Assembly: GCA_900770875.1 (NCBI GenBank)
Contig: CAAGLV010000077.1
Span: 1 to 64,000 of the forward strand
Source: Flavobacteriales bacterium
GTDB taxonomy: Bacteria > Bacteroidota > Bacteroidia > Flavobacteriales > Weeksellaceae
Direction: 5' to 3'
DNA length: 64,000 nucleotides
Shown: one piece after another, positions 1-9,284 of the stretch
Layout: each line of letters opens with the position of its first letter
How positions within the stretch are numbered: position 1 is the stretch's first letter
Program-made: the position numbers and the translations under genes
The notes under the pieces: model-generated
The model's database searches: none
Told to the model about the DNA's origin: nothing
The model's input: only the letters and a program-made list of their open reading frames with translations

Positions 1-53
1 CGGAATTCTAATTCTTCTAAATTATTAGTAACTCCTAAGAAGTTTTTATCCAT
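1..53 (-). CDS. Start of an unidentified gene (partial)
   Basis: A reading frame opens with ATG at 53 on the minus strand and runs off the left edge of the window. Only 17 residues are visible, beginning MDKNFLGVTNN. It starts three bases after the stop codon of the fibre-type gene at 57-971, so it is probably the next gene of the late structural operon. No function can be assigned. Confidence 0.5.
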   Translation of the reverse strand, partial: MDKNFLGVTNNLEELEF

Positions 54-56
54 ATT

Positions 57-971
57 TTATAAATTAATAGTTATAGTTTTTCTATTATTTAAAGCAACGT
101 TTGTGTTATTTATATCTAAGGATAATAATTCTACAGCAAATGTAATATCACCATCTGCAATAGGAGAATCAGAATTAATTTCAATAGGGAAAGAATACTG
201 ACCATTTTCGTTTAATTGTACTGATAAATTAAATTCTCCTTTTCTTAAAACTTCAACTCCGTTTAATGATACTGAAACATTATAATTAGAGTTAAAATAT
301 TTAAGAGAATTTGTTTCGATTATTATTTTTAGATTAGCATTTTTTAAAGGAATACCACCGGAAATTTTAATAACACTAAAAGACGTGCTTTCGAAAATAT
401 TAGTAGTAGGTTCTCCTAAAGAAGCTGTATCTATTTTATTAATATTAATGGTCTTTTCACTTGAATACTGTAAACTATTACCTACTTGAAATTTTAAAAA
501 AGAATAAGGCATTCCTTGACCTAAATAGCTTTTAAATTTAATCTTATCTAAATCATAGATCATAATAATTTCGCCAGGATATAAATTAGTTCCATTATAA
601 GTGAAATTACCAATAGTAGAAAAAGATGTTATTCTAATTCTATCTACTGCGCTATTTGGTTGGAGATAATCAAACAAGTTGGTTTCTTCTTCGTTATTTG
701 TTAGATTAACATCTGTAATAGCGACATCAGGTCTAATGTTTTTATTCGGAGGATAATTGATAATAATAGAAGAAATATTTGATGATGTGTTATTTTCTGT
801 ATCCCTTACAACATAATCAATTTTATCATAAGGTTCTCCATATCCTATTCCGGTTTTAACTATATTAAAATTTGAATTAATAGGATACCAGCTACTTAAA
901 GTAGCTGGTATATTATCAACATTCATTTGGACTCTACCGCCCAAAGTTCTTATTTGAATTTCTTTACTCAT
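57..971 (-). CDS. Putative virion appendage / fibre-associated protein
   Basis: 304-residue protein rich in Asn, Ser, Thr and Ile with alternating hydrophobic residues, as in all-beta phage appendage proteins. There is no signal peptide, membrane segment or catalytic motif that I recognise. It follows the collagen-like fibre gene by two bases and is on the same strand, so the two are probably co-translated and may assemble together. The role is inferred from position and composition only. It could instead be a fibre chaperone or a baseplate-like protein. Confidence 0.45.
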   Translation of the reverse strand: MSKEIQIRTLGGRVQMNVDNIPATLSSWYPINSNFNIVKTGIGYGEPYDKIDYVVRDTENNTSSNISSIIINYPPNKNIRPDVAITDVNLTNNEEETNLFDYLQPNSAVDRIRITSFSTIGNFTYNGTNLYPGEIIMIYDLDKIKFKSYLGQGMPYSFLKFQVGNSLQYSSEKTININKIDTASLGEPTTNIFESTSFSVIKISGGIPLKNANLKIIIETNSLKYFNSNYNVSVSLNGVEVLRKGEFNLSVQLNENGQYSFPIEINSDSPIADGDITFAVELLSLDINNTNVALNNRKTITINL

Positions 972-973
972 AA

Positions 974-3589
974 TTAATATATTTGTTCGTAAACAGGAAT
1001 TTCAGCGTATCTGATAGAAATACCATTTTTATAATAAGAAATAGGGATGATCGTAAGGATATATTCATTCCCATTAGCGTAATGTAAGTTTTGCATAGTT
1101 CCCTCATTTCCATAAGCTGACACGTACCAACCATCAGGAATTAAAGGAGGAGAAGTTTTAGTTCTAGTTTCTAATAATACATTTTGTTCTAAATATACGG
1201 CTTCATAGTGCGTAGAGTTTACAGCCTTATCACCTTTACTGTAAGAGTAAACCAAACCTCCGGCATTTGAATTTGGAGAAGTGTAAGAGCTAGATAACAA
1301 TGTTAAATAAACTCCTGAATTCACACTTACTTTAGTAGGGAAATAACCTGTAGAATAAATATAAGCATCTATTGTATTTTCATTGCTTAATTCATTTGAA
1401 TTATTAGAATTAGTAACATCTAAGAAACTTCTTAAATGATTTATCAAATTATCTCCAGAATAAGTATCTCCAGGAGAAAAATTAGACATAGAAATGAATT
1501 CGGCTGTTTCTGAGTTAGAAATAAATGTGTCTGAGATTCTTCTAAAGAATTTTTTATTCCAAGAAGGATTAACTGTTCCTGAATTAACATATACTAATCC
1601 GCTTTGACCTAATTCATGTAAAATAGAACCATCTTCTTTTAAAGTTTTGATAGAAGGAATACCATCTTCTTCTCTCCAGCTAATTATAATACGAGGTCTT
1701 TTTTGAGAATCATTAACAAAAATACCAGAAGCAGTAAGTTCCATTTTCTGATCACCAAAAATAATTTTACCTAAAAGACCATCTAAAGTTAAGTTAGAAT
1801 ATAAAGGATTTCCGTTTCCGTCAGAAACTAAGCCTGCTTGGGAGAATAGTTTATTAAGCATCATAATCCAACCTCCGATATTAGCTTTCATGCCTAAAAT
1901 AACATCGCTTACTTCAGTAGTTATTTCCCAATCAGATGAATCAGTTATATTACCGATAGCGGTACTTTCGGTGATATTATTTTTTAATTTATACCATTTA
2001 TCAGAAGTAGGAATATAAACGTAATCTTTAAAATTAGAATTATTGTAATAAGTTCTACCAACCACCCAATAGAATTGACGAGCAATAGCTCCATCTTTTC
2101 CAGGAGCTCCGGGAGTAGCTTCTCCGTCTTTACCATCCTTTCCATCTTTACCGTCTTTACCGTCGGCCCCATTTTTACCATTAGATACAAAAGGAACAAC
2201 CTCTGTATCTGCAATCATATTATATAAAGGATCGTAGTAATAAAATTGGATGTAAGTAGGGTTATCAGTACTTGATAAAGTAAGGTTAGTATTGATAGCT
2301 AAATTTCTTTCAGTTCCGTTTGAGTATTTGTAAGTTAAATTACCTTCTGTTGTTTCTTCGTAACCATATCCAGTATTTTTAAACACTTGAGCTTTTATTG
2401 TTGTTGGGTTTAAAATAACAGGAGTTGTAGAAGTTTCAGGAGTTACTTTAACGCTGCCTACACTTAGCTTTATTTTATATGAAGCTTTATTTTTAGATTT
2501 AATTAAAGAAAAAGTAGCAGAAGCTAGCAATTCTTTTGAACTATTTATAGCTTTAAAAATAATAGTTCCGGAATCAGGCATATCATTAACATCAGTAATT
2601 AATATATCGTGAGTTATTCCATTTAATTGAGTTCTATTAAAAACTATTCCGTTGGAAGATTCCATTGTTAAAACATAATCAGTAACGTTTACTGCTTCTG
2701 TACCTAAGAATAAAGTAACCTGACAATTAGCTCCTTCGTAAGCTATTTGGTTGTTTGTATGGCCATTAGAATCTGTGGGGATTGAATGTACTTCGTTTGA
2801 GATATCTAAGAAATAAACTTTATCAGCATCATTACCTTTAACCTTTGTAAAGATGAAATTTAATTCATTAAATTCTTGAGCAGATAAAGCAGAGAAATTT
2901 GGTTTAGTTTCTGTTAATTTATTTGCGGCAACGCCCATATATAAAGTCGATTCGTTAGATTCATTAGTTACATCAACTTTATTAAGGTTGTTTATACCAT
3001 TTGGATAATGAGAATAAACAAACCAATTATATAAAACATTACCTTGCTCTCCTTTATATTTAGACCAAGAGTAATCTTGATAATTTAAACTTTGCTCTTG
3101 TTCAGTTTGATCAAAAGCTAAGCCTATAAAACTTCTGTATTCTCCATTACTTTTTAAAGAAAATTCAGAAATGTTTAAACCTTCGTCGTTATCAGCGTAA
3201 CATACCCAACTAAACTTTTCAACTGCATCTTGTCCGTCATCACCTCGATCACCTTTTTCTCCGTCTTTTCCGTCTTTTCCTTTTTTAATGAATTGGATAA
3301 AATTAAAAGCTTTAAGAGAATAATCGTAACCATCTGTAGTAATGCCGTCAGGATAAACAAAATCTTCTTCTAAAAGCTTTTCTTCTCCTTCTGTATCGTC
3401 GGTCCAAACATAAACAATCCCGTTTTCTTCACAAGTAACGGACATACCTTTATAAAAGCTATAAGCTTTGTAATTATCAATTCCTAAATCAATAAGCTCA
3501 TCTATTGTTGATACTAAAGATTTAGCATCTAACGGAGCCATAGATTTGACTTTTAATGATTGATTGTAGTCTGCAAAATTATTCTCCAT
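974..3589 (-). CDS. Tail fibre / appendage protein with collagen-like repeats
   Basis: 871-residue protein. Two Gly-X-Y tracts are visible: one near residues 105-122 (repeated GKDG, GEKGDRG) and one near residues 475-500 (repeated GKDGKDG, then GAPGKDGA). Such tracts form collagen-type triple helices and are common in trimeric phage fibres. Between them lies a beta-rich region, and the C-terminal third is Ser/Asn/Tyr-rich, as expected of a receptor-binding tip. The start overlaps the end of the upstream structural gene by 11 bases. A host-recognition role is inferred from this architecture. The minus-strand late operon context supports a virion component. Confidence 0.7.
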   Translation of the reverse strand: MENNFADYNQSLKVKSMAPLDAKSLVSTIDELIDLGIDNYKAYSFYKGMSVTCEENGIVYVWTDDTEGEEKLLEEDFVYPDGITTDGYDYSLKAFNFIQFIKKGKDGKDGEKGDRGDDGQDAVEKFSWVCYADNDEGLNISEFSLKSNGEYRSFIGLAFDQTEQEQSLNYQDYSWSKYKGEQGNVLYNWFVYSHYPNGINNLNKVDVTNESNESTLYMGVAANKLTETKPNFSALSAQEFNELNFIFTKVKGNDADKVYFLDISNEVHSIPTDSNGHTNNQIAYEGANCQVTLFLGTEAVNVTDYVLTMESSNGIVFNRTQLNGITHDILITDVNDMPDSGTIIFKAINSSKELLASATFSLIKSKNKASYKIKLSVGSVKVTPETSTTPVILNPTTIKAQVFKNTGYGYEETTEGNLTYKYSNGTERNLAINTNLTLSSTDNPTYIQFYYYDPLYNMIADTEVVPFVSNGKNGADGKDGKDGKDGKDGEATPGAPGKDGAIARQFYWVVGRTYYNNSNFKDYVYIPTSDKWYKLKNNITESTAIGNITDSSDWEITTEVSDVILGMKANIGGWIMMLNKLFSQAGLVSDGNGNPLYSNLTLDGLLGKIIFGDQKMELTASGIFVNDSQKRPRIIISWREEDGIPSIKTLKEDGSILHELGQSGLVYVNSGTVNPSWNKKFFRRISDTFISNSETAEFISMSNFSPGDTYSGDNLINHLRSFLDVTNSNNSNELSNENTIDAYIYSTGYFPTKVSVNSGVYLTLLSSSYTSPNSNAGGLVYSYSKGDKAVNSTHYEAVYLEQNVLLETRTKTSPPLIPDGWYVSAYGNEGTMQNLHYANGNEYILTIIPISYYKNGISIRYAEIPVYEQIY

Positions 3590-4631
3590 TGTATAAGATT
3601 TTAAAGAAGATTGAACTATGTGTAATTAAATTTTTAGAAAAGAAGATTAATGTTTTCTTTTCAGGTAAATACAATTTATCAAATGAATTAAGCAAAGATG
3701 TATTTGTTAAATCTATAATATCTAAATTGTTAGGAGAGTTAATATCTTCAATTAAAAATCCGTACTTCCCGATATTTAAGAAATTAACAACTCTACCATT
3801 TATGAATTCAGATAAATCATACTCGCTAATATCCATCTTACTGTTTTGATTTAAAGCATTTGGATCGTCTGGAACTAATTGATTTTTTACATCATTAATA
3901 GTTTTTTTATTATCTTCTAAAGTGTATTGGAATACTTTTACTTTTTTATTCATATATTCGTTGTCATCATATTCATATTCAAAACAAGCAGAAGAACACT
4001 CACAAGAATCTGCAAGATCTAAATTATAAAGACCTCTAGTCGTTGCTGTGTTGTAAATCGAAAGGCTATCTAAATCCCTTACAATTTCATTCATAGCATC
4101 CTCTCCTCTTGCTTCTAAACATCTATCGAACCAATCTTGTTCAAGTACTCTATACATATTCATATTGCCTTTAGATTTATGCATTTTAGATTTATAAAAC
4201 ATATACTCTAAATAAGCTAATACAGCTTCTCTATGATTGATAGTAGTAAATGGATTTCCTGTACCATCACAAGCGTAACCATAGTAAACAAATGAAATGC
4301 TATCTCTTTTTTTATTATCACATAGAATAATAAAAGATTGATTCATATTATACATTCCATCACATAAACCTTCTTTACAGCTTCCGATGTAATCTAATTC
4401 AAAGAAATCTTTAGGTTTTACAATATTTCTTCCGTCAAAATTACCATTCCCTTTATGGTAGGTAACTTTCTTTTTAACTACCAACGAGCTATAAGGGTTT
4501 ATTTCGTGCTCTGCTGATATAATTAATCTTTTAATGATAGTTTCCTCATTTTTTAGATTATCTCTTCCTAAACGGAAAGAAAGCTCTATTAAAAGAGAAT
4601 TATAACTAACATATCCATTATTATTTTTCAT
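3579..4631 (-). CDS. Structural protein, head-tail connector / tail hub candidate
   Basis: 350-residue protein in the run of genes between the capsid protein and the fibres. It has a cluster of Cys residues (near residues 210-220, motif CECSSACFEYEYDD) followed by an acidic stretch. There is no recognised catalytic motif. In crAss-like phages this stretch encodes the ring proteins, tail hub and stabilisation proteins that link portal to tail, so a connector or hub role is likely, but I cannot say which. It overlaps its upstream neighbour by 11 bases and its downstream neighbour by 11 bases, suggesting coupled translation. Confidence 0.45.
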   Translation of the reverse strand: MKNNNGYVSYNSLLIELSFRLGRDNLKNEETIIKRLIISAEHEINPYSSLVVKKKVTYHKGNGNFDGRNIVKPKDFFELDYIGSCKEGLCDGMYNMNQSFIILCDNKKRDSISFVYYGYACDGTGNPFTTINHREAVLAYLEYMFYKSKMHKSKGNMNMYRVLEQDWFDRCLEARGEDAMNEIVRDLDSLSIYNTATTRGLYNLDLADSCECSSACFEYEYDDNEYMNKKVKVFQYTLEDNKKTINDVKNQLVPDDPNALNQNSKMDISEYDLSEFINGRVVNFLNIGKYGFLIEDINSPNNLDIIDLTNTSLLNSFDKLYLPEKKTLIFFSKNLITHSSIFFKILYNGE

Positions 4632-5145
4632 TTTTATAAATAGCTTTTAATTTCTTAGTAGTAATTCTTTTATGCTCATCTAAAGTTACTAATTCATCTA
4701 CTGAAAAGAATTTACTCCATTCTTGTTCAGCTAACGGGAATATGTTTGTTGATCCAGTCATTTTTCTAACTTTAAATGAGAAAAATCTTGTTGGCGCTAA
4801 GATTCTATCCCAATAAATTCCTACTCTAGATTCAAACTTTTTGTAGATTTTTTGTTTAGACCTTAGAAGCTTGTAATTGCTTTTATCTAAATCGTATTTT
4901 TCTTCTGTTTTGTATTTCTTTACGTGGAAACCAAAAGGAAAATAGTAAATGACTGGACTCCATAAAAAATCATATAGCCAAACACGTAAGTATTTGGCTA
5001 TTATTTTTCTGTACATCACTTGAGTAATTTCTACTTTTTTACTCTTACCTTTTATTTTAACAAAATTCTTTCGGCTTTCCACGAGTTGATCAAAACTATC
5101 TTCTATTGTAATAAAGATTTTTTTTCTCTTTTCGTCTATTCTCAT
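4621..5145 (-). CDS. Small basic structural-operon protein
   Basis: 174 residues, strongly basic (many Lys and Arg) and aromatic-rich in the middle (WLYDFLWSPVIYYFPFGFHV near residues 56-75). It starts exactly at the stop of its upstream neighbour (1-base overlap) and overlaps the next gene by 11 bases. Position among connector genes suggests a virion or assembly role. The basic character would fit contact with DNA at the head-tail junction, but that is a guess. No family recognised. Confidence 0.4.
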   Translation of the reverse strand: MRIDEKRKKIFITIEDSFDQLVESRKNFVKIKGKSKKVEITQVMYRKIIAKYLRVWLYDFLWSPVIYYFPFGFHVKKYKTEEKYDLDKSNYKLLRSKQKIYKKFESRVGIYWDRILAPTRFFSFKVRKMTGSTNIFPLAEQEWSKFFSVDELVTLDEHKRITTKKLKAIYKNEK

Positions 5146-5843
5146 TATTGTTCTAAATTGGTATTTTCATGATATCTAACATTGTCTACTCTTGCGTTTT
5201 GTATTTCATCTGGTTTAACTTGAGATGTAATTCCAAATTCTTTACGCAAGATAGTGGTTTTTAATTCATCAATTTTTTCAGCAGGAAATGGATATACATC
5301 TTCAAGCCAATTATAATCACTAGCATCCGAAGGGTTAACTAATACAGCTCTTAAATCTAAAGTAGAATCTTTTTTAGAAGATGTCGAGTTAAGAACATTT
5401 AAAACTTGATATAGAATATATTTATCTGAATTGTATTTGACTTCGTAGCTTAATTCAGTAGCTAGCTTTAAACGAGCTACATTCCCTGTTGTACTTATTA
5501 AAGGTAAATCATTACATTCAGCAATAGAGAAAGTAGTCATATTTACAGAAGGAATACTTATTCCTATTTTCTCGAAAAAGAATCCATTTCTATTACTAAA
5601 TCTAATGATTTGAGGTAAATCTGCTTTGAAGATATTATCTCTCTCTTTAGTAAAAGCAACTTTAGTATATTGGAAACATTCTTCAGATATATCTTCTCCT
5701 TCTGAATAATATTTACGTATAACTTCTCCTCTGTAACTAGCTAATAAATTACGAACAAGTCTTTCTGTAATTTTATTATCGTTTGTGTATTGATTTGAAT
5801 TTAAAGTTTCAATAATCGAGTACACTAATTCTTTTTCCGTCAT
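5145..5843 (-). CDS. Putative head-tail connector (ring) protein
   Basis: 232 residues. It has a helical N-terminal part (residues 1-45) and a mixed domain containing DLRAVLVNPSDASDYNWLEDVYPFP near residues 163-187, ending in an acidic/Asn-rich tail. The start overlaps the stop of the upstream gene by four bases (ATGA type). Gene order downstream of the capsid gene matches the ring or adaptor proteins of crAss-like phages. The assignment rests on order and size, not on a motif. Confidence 0.5.
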   Translation of the reverse strand: MTEKELVYSIIETLNSNQYTNDNKITERLVRNLLASYRGEVIRKYYSEGEDISEECFQYTKVAFTKERDNIFKADLPQIIRFSNRNGFFFEKIGISIPSVNMTTFSIAECNDLPLISTTGNVARLKLATELSYEVKYNSDKYILYQVLNVLNSTSSKKDSTLDLRAVLVNPSDASDYNWLEDVYPFPAEKIDELKTTILRKEFGITSQVKPDEIQNARVDNVRYHENTNLEQ

Positions 5844-6493
5844 GATCTATTCTTTTTACCAAATTTAGCATTAAACGCTTCGTTTTGCTGCGCGAAATTA
5901 TCTGAAGTTGTATATCTAAATGAATTTGAAACTTGATTACAAATTTGAATAATAGATTGTATAGGTAGATCAACTATTCTCTTTTCAAGCTCACCTTCTT
6001 TAGCGAATGTAGGTTCTTTACAATACTTTAAATAAGCATTTGTATAAACTGAATTATCCTTTCCTGTTTTTATGTAAAAAAAATCATTCATTCTAAAAAC
6101 ATTCGGATATTCTGGAGTAGGTTCTCTAAATGGATTTAAAGCGTAAGTTTCTTGGCCATTCTTAAGAATTGTAACTTCTCTTGATTTTTTTAAACCGTCA
6201 ATCAAGGGAGCTATTGTAATTAATCTATGATAGTTACTTGGAACAGGAACTTTCCACGAATCAGAATCCTTTATAATAGAAATATCAGAACTCTCAATAA
6301 TAAGAGTTCTGATATCGTCAGATATAGGCTGAGTCGCATCCATATAAACAAGGTTAGATCTAATGAAATCATAAGTTAAAGCAATAAATCTGTCTAGTTT
6401 TACAGGTAGAGGGAAATAATCACTTCCTTGCTTATCTATTAGTTCGTCAAGATAAATATCTATGTTTTCTAATGTAGGATACGTTAAACTCAT
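5840..6493 (-). CDS. Putative head-tail connector / adaptor protein
   Basis: 217 residues. The first 55 residues look helical and the middle is beta-rich with many Pro residues (SWKVPVPSNYHRLITIAPL). The C-terminal helix carries a basic tip (KFGKKNRS). It is one base from the upstream gene and overlaps the downstream gene by four bases. Length and order fit a P22-gp4-like or ring-type adaptor that docks under the portal, as found at this place in crAss-like phages. This is inference from context. Confidence 0.5.
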   Translation of the reverse strand: MSLTYPTLENIDIYLDELIDKQGSDYFPLPVKLDRFIALTYDFIRSNLVYMDATQPISDDIRTLIIESSDISIIKDSDSWKVPVPSNYHRLITIAPLIDGLKKSREVTILKNGQETYALNPFREPTPEYPNVFRMNDFFYIKTGKDNSVYTNAYLKYCKEPTFAKEGELEKRIVDLPIQSIIQICNQVSNSFRYTTSDNFAQQNEAFNAKFGKKNRS

Positions 6494-6494
6494 T

Positions 6495-7343
6495 TTAATC
6501 TTCTGTTACATAATTACTGTATTCTTCTTTAATTGATTTATCTACTAAAGATTTTAAGTAATCAAATTTTTCTTTATTTTCTTCAAAGTATTTGAATACT
6601 GTTGCTTTATCAATTCCAATAGGAATATGCTCTCCTTTCATTTTATAGAATCCATTATCCGTAGTAATTAATTCATACTTGATGAATAAGTTTAAATAAT
6701 AATGTAATTCTTGATCTGCAATTCTCTCGAAAATTTCAATTAAATATTCCGCGTTAGCCGTAGAATATTTAACGAAGTTAGATAGTTTTTGCTCTAAAGC
6801 ACCTCGTCTAGCTTTTTCGAAAGTTTCTTCGATAGAATAAGGGATCTCAAGCATTGCGCATAGCTTGCATAACTGCTTAGAATTGTATTTATCATTAAAT
6901 ACTAAAGCTTGAGCTTTTACTAAAGTCTTTTCAGCAGAAAGTTTTAAATCCTTTTTCTTATCTAAGTTAGTTAAGATAAAACGTGGATTAGAACGTTTTA
7001 AGCCTTTTTGAACTAACTCATTATGTTCTTCAGAAGACATTGATTCAATTCTTACATCAGAATGATTAATCAATGCCATTACATTATGTTGGTCAATATC
7101 ACTTTCATCTGGTTTGAAAATTATTCTAAGTTTATCGATATAATAAGTAGCAACTAACTCGCTATTATTATTTAAAAAATAAACTCTATCCTTTGATCCA
7201 ACAGGTACTTCACTTTGTAGATTAGTAAATCTAAATTTATTTCTCTTTTTAGCATCTTGAAGATTTCTATCCAGAGCAAATTTTCCTGAAACAGCGACTT
7301 TAATTTGTTTCGTTCTTAACTTGAATACCTTTTCGTTTGACAT
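6495..7343 (-). CDS. Structural-operon protein next to the capsid gene
   Basis: 282 residues. The N-terminal third is beta-rich (FKLRTKQIKVAVSGKF and following). The rest is mostly helical with many Lys and Glu. It is the first gene after the capsid gene, separated from it by a strong terminator hairpin (7367-7399), so it is probably made at a lower level than the capsid protein. Possible roles are head decoration, capsid auxiliary or ring protein. No family recognised. Confidence 0.4.
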   Translation of the reverse strand: MSNEKVFKLRTKQIKVAVSGKFALDRNLQDAKKRNKFRFTNLQSEVPVGSKDRVYFLNNNSELVATYYIDKLRIIFKPDESDIDQHNVMALINHSDVRIESMSSEEHNELVQKGLKRSNPRFILTNLDKKKDLKLSAEKTLVKAQALVFNDKYNSKQLCKLCAMLEIPYSIEETFEKARRGALEQKLSNFVKYSTANAEYLIEIFERIADQELHYYLNLFIKYELITTDNGFYKMKGEHIPIGIDKATVFKYFEENKEKFDYLKSLVDKSIKEEYSNYVTED

Positions 7344-7366
7344 AGTTTGTTATAAATTTTTGTTTG

Positions 7367-7399
7367 AAAAAAAATCACAAGGAGAATCAACTCCTTGTG
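7367..7399 (-). terminator. Intrinsic terminator after the capsid gene
   Basis: Minus-strand hairpin CACAAGGAG - 6-base loop - CTCCTTGTG (9 perfect pairs) followed by ATTTTTTTT. It lies between the capsid stop (7415) and the next start (7343). It would reduce readthrough into the connector genes, a common way to make capsid protein in excess. Confidence 0.85.
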
Positions 7400-7414
7400 A
7401 AATATAGTAAGATG

Positions 7415-9157
7415 TTATAATCCTCCGAAACCACCTCCTACTGGTCCAGTAAAAGGAAATTTTTGGAAGTTAATATTACCTGCGTTAGCAGAAGAAATAA
7501 CACCTGTATATTTTCTGTTTGCACGAATTATTGCGCAACAATCAGGGAAATAGTTTACAGGCATCAACTCTGTGAAATAGTGAACACTTGCTCCATCGAA
7601 TCCAGAAGAAGCAAAGATTGAAGCCTCACCACCAGCATTTAATGAATGTAATCCGTTTACATATTTTTTCAAGAAGAAACGTCCACGAGCACCAGCCATT
7701 ACTTCGAAGATAGAAGTTCCATCAGGCATTGGTGTAGCGTTGATAAAGTATAAATCTCCCGATCCTGTTAAACCTCCGTTACGGTTATGTAAACCTGGGT
7801 TAGATAATAAAGAATCTTCAACGAACATTACTTTATTTCCTAAGTATTCGTATTCTGTAATATCGAATCCTAAAGAAACTTCTTTTTTGTTGATATCGTA
7901 AATTACGTTTGTAGCGTAAGAAGCAGTATTTGCTAAAGCACCTCCGTTAGAAACGTTAAGACCGATTAAAGCCATCATTGTTTTACGGAAATTTAAGTGA
8001 GCGATTTTATCACCTAAACAAACGAAAATATTACCAGTATTACCTACAGGAGAGTTTTCTGCTAAAACGTTCATAGTCGTTTCTAAATCAGAAATAGGTA
8101 AACCTTCATTTGGATTATAATTTAAATCGAATGTGTCTAACATCGAAGTAATAAATCCATCACCTTGAGCCGGTGCTGTAATACCAGATTCAGGTTTGAA
8201 GTAAGAATTTGTTAATTGGTTTTGACCAGCATTTTCTAACCAAGTATGACCTGCAGTTTTCATTGTAGAAACGTTATAACGTAATGATAACTCGTTCATT
8301 ATTGCAAACATTCTATCTGCTCGTTCTTCTTCTTCATACTCCCAATAAGCTCCTTCTGTTTTAGAAGATGGGTTAGAAATAGTTGGGTGGCACCAAACAA
8401 CTTTCTTTTGGCGTAACGCATCCCCTGTGAAACGTAAAGAGTAACGAGATTTATGAGAATAGAAAATTTCAGCCCAACTTCTACGGTTTCTTTGATAACC
8501 TGTTGTAGAACCTTCACCTACGATGTTACCAGATTCCATTAACACTTCATCCTCTGCGAAAGCTTCTGCGTTAAATTGTCCTCCTACGATAAATTTACCA
8601 TCATAGATATAGTGATCCCCTGTAGTAGCTCTACGTTTACCTACTGTAATAATCTCGATTGCATCCAAACCATGAGATAAAGAGATTTTATCATTTGGAT
8701 TTAATTTATCCCCCCAGATATTATTGTCAGGATCGTGTTTTACAGCATAAGAAACTAAAACATCAGTTTTAACTTTAGAAGCTTCATTAATATCTTGACC
8801 AGGAGCATAAGTAACACCTGATACAGAAGTCATGTCATCAGTTGGATGGAAAGCTCCAATAACTACAGCACCCATAGAAACCAATGGCATTAAATCCATT
8901 CCTTCGTATTTAACTCGGTAAGCGTTATCTGCTAATTCTTTTGTGATAGAATCACGAGTAATACGTTTGTTTTTTAAACCACCTTTTGTACGTTCAGACA
9001 AATAGATGATCGATGTAAATTTTGCATATTTAGCAAAACGATTAATAACGTTCTTATGAACATCATTGTACTTTTCAGAGTGAGCAGAAAGCGATAAAGC
9101 TTCTGTATGGATCTGAGGGTTATAATCCTCAGCTTGACTTTTTATTAATTGTCCCAT
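7415..9157 (-). CDS. Major capsid protein (HK97 fold, crAss-like)
   Basis: 580 residues, Gly/Ala/Asn-rich, with no catalytic motif. It follows the portal and an acidic scaffold-like gene and is flanked by its own 5' repeat-rich leader (9158-9284) and a strong 3' terminator. Stretches such as NPNDKISLSHGLDAIEIITVGKR (residues ~152-174) and MESGNIVGEGSTTGYQRNRRSW resemble the capsid proteins of crAss-like phages as I remember them. It is somewhat longer than the roughly 500 residues known for such proteins. The assignment combines order, size and expression signals with that resemblance. Confidence 0.8.
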   Translation of the reverse strand: MGQLIKSQAEDYNPQIHTEALSLSAHSEKYNDVHKNVINRFAKYAKFTSIIYLSERTKGGLKNKRITRDSITKELADNAYRVKYEGMDLMPLVSMGAVVIGAFHPTDDMTSVSGVTYAPGQDINEASKVKTDVLVSYAVKHDPDNNIWGDKLNPNDKISLSHGLDAIEIITVGKRRATTGDHYIYDGKFIVGGQFNAEAFAEDEVLMESGNIVGEGSTTGYQRNRRSWAEIFYSHKSRYSLRFTGDALRQKKVVWCHPTISNPSSKTEGAYWEYEEEERADRMFAIMNELSLRYNVSTMKTAGHTWLENAGQNQLTNSYFKPESGITAPAQGDGFITSMLDTFDLNYNPNEGLPISDLETTMNVLAENSPVGNTGNIFVCLGDKIAHLNFRKTMMALIGLNVSNGGALANTASYATNVIYDINKKEVSLGFDITEYEYLGNKVMFVEDSLLSNPGLHNRNGGLTGSGDLYFINATPMPDGTSIFEVMAGARGRFFLKKYVNGLHSLNAGGEASIFASSGFDGASVHYFTELMPVNYFPDCCAIIRANRKYTGVISSANAGNINFQKFPFTGPVGGGFGGL

Positions 9158-9284
9158 TTTTTAATAATTAATTAGTGATACTTCCTATTATTGGCTTTTA
9201 ACTTAGATTTTGATAAAAATACTTTCAGTATTTAGAAAGGGACCATTTTGCAGTTTAGATTTTGGAATCAGTATTTAGATTTTA
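9158..9284 (-). promoter_or_regulatory. Repeat-rich leader upstream of the capsid gene
   Basis: A 127-base gap in an otherwise tightly packed operon. On the minus strand AAAATCTAA occurs three times (9203-9211, 9255-9263, 9275-9283) and TCTAAATACTGA occurs twice exactly (9225-9236, 9268-9279). One copy forms a hairpin, AAATACT-GAA-AGTATTT at 9217-9233. There is no TANNTTTG element. The repeats may be a late promoter or activator site for capsid expression. This is inference. Confidence 0.4.

Noticed and set aside
1984..3360. Lys/Met-rich alternative frames in the fibre gene
   Set aside because: They are out-of-frame readings of the collagen-like repeats.
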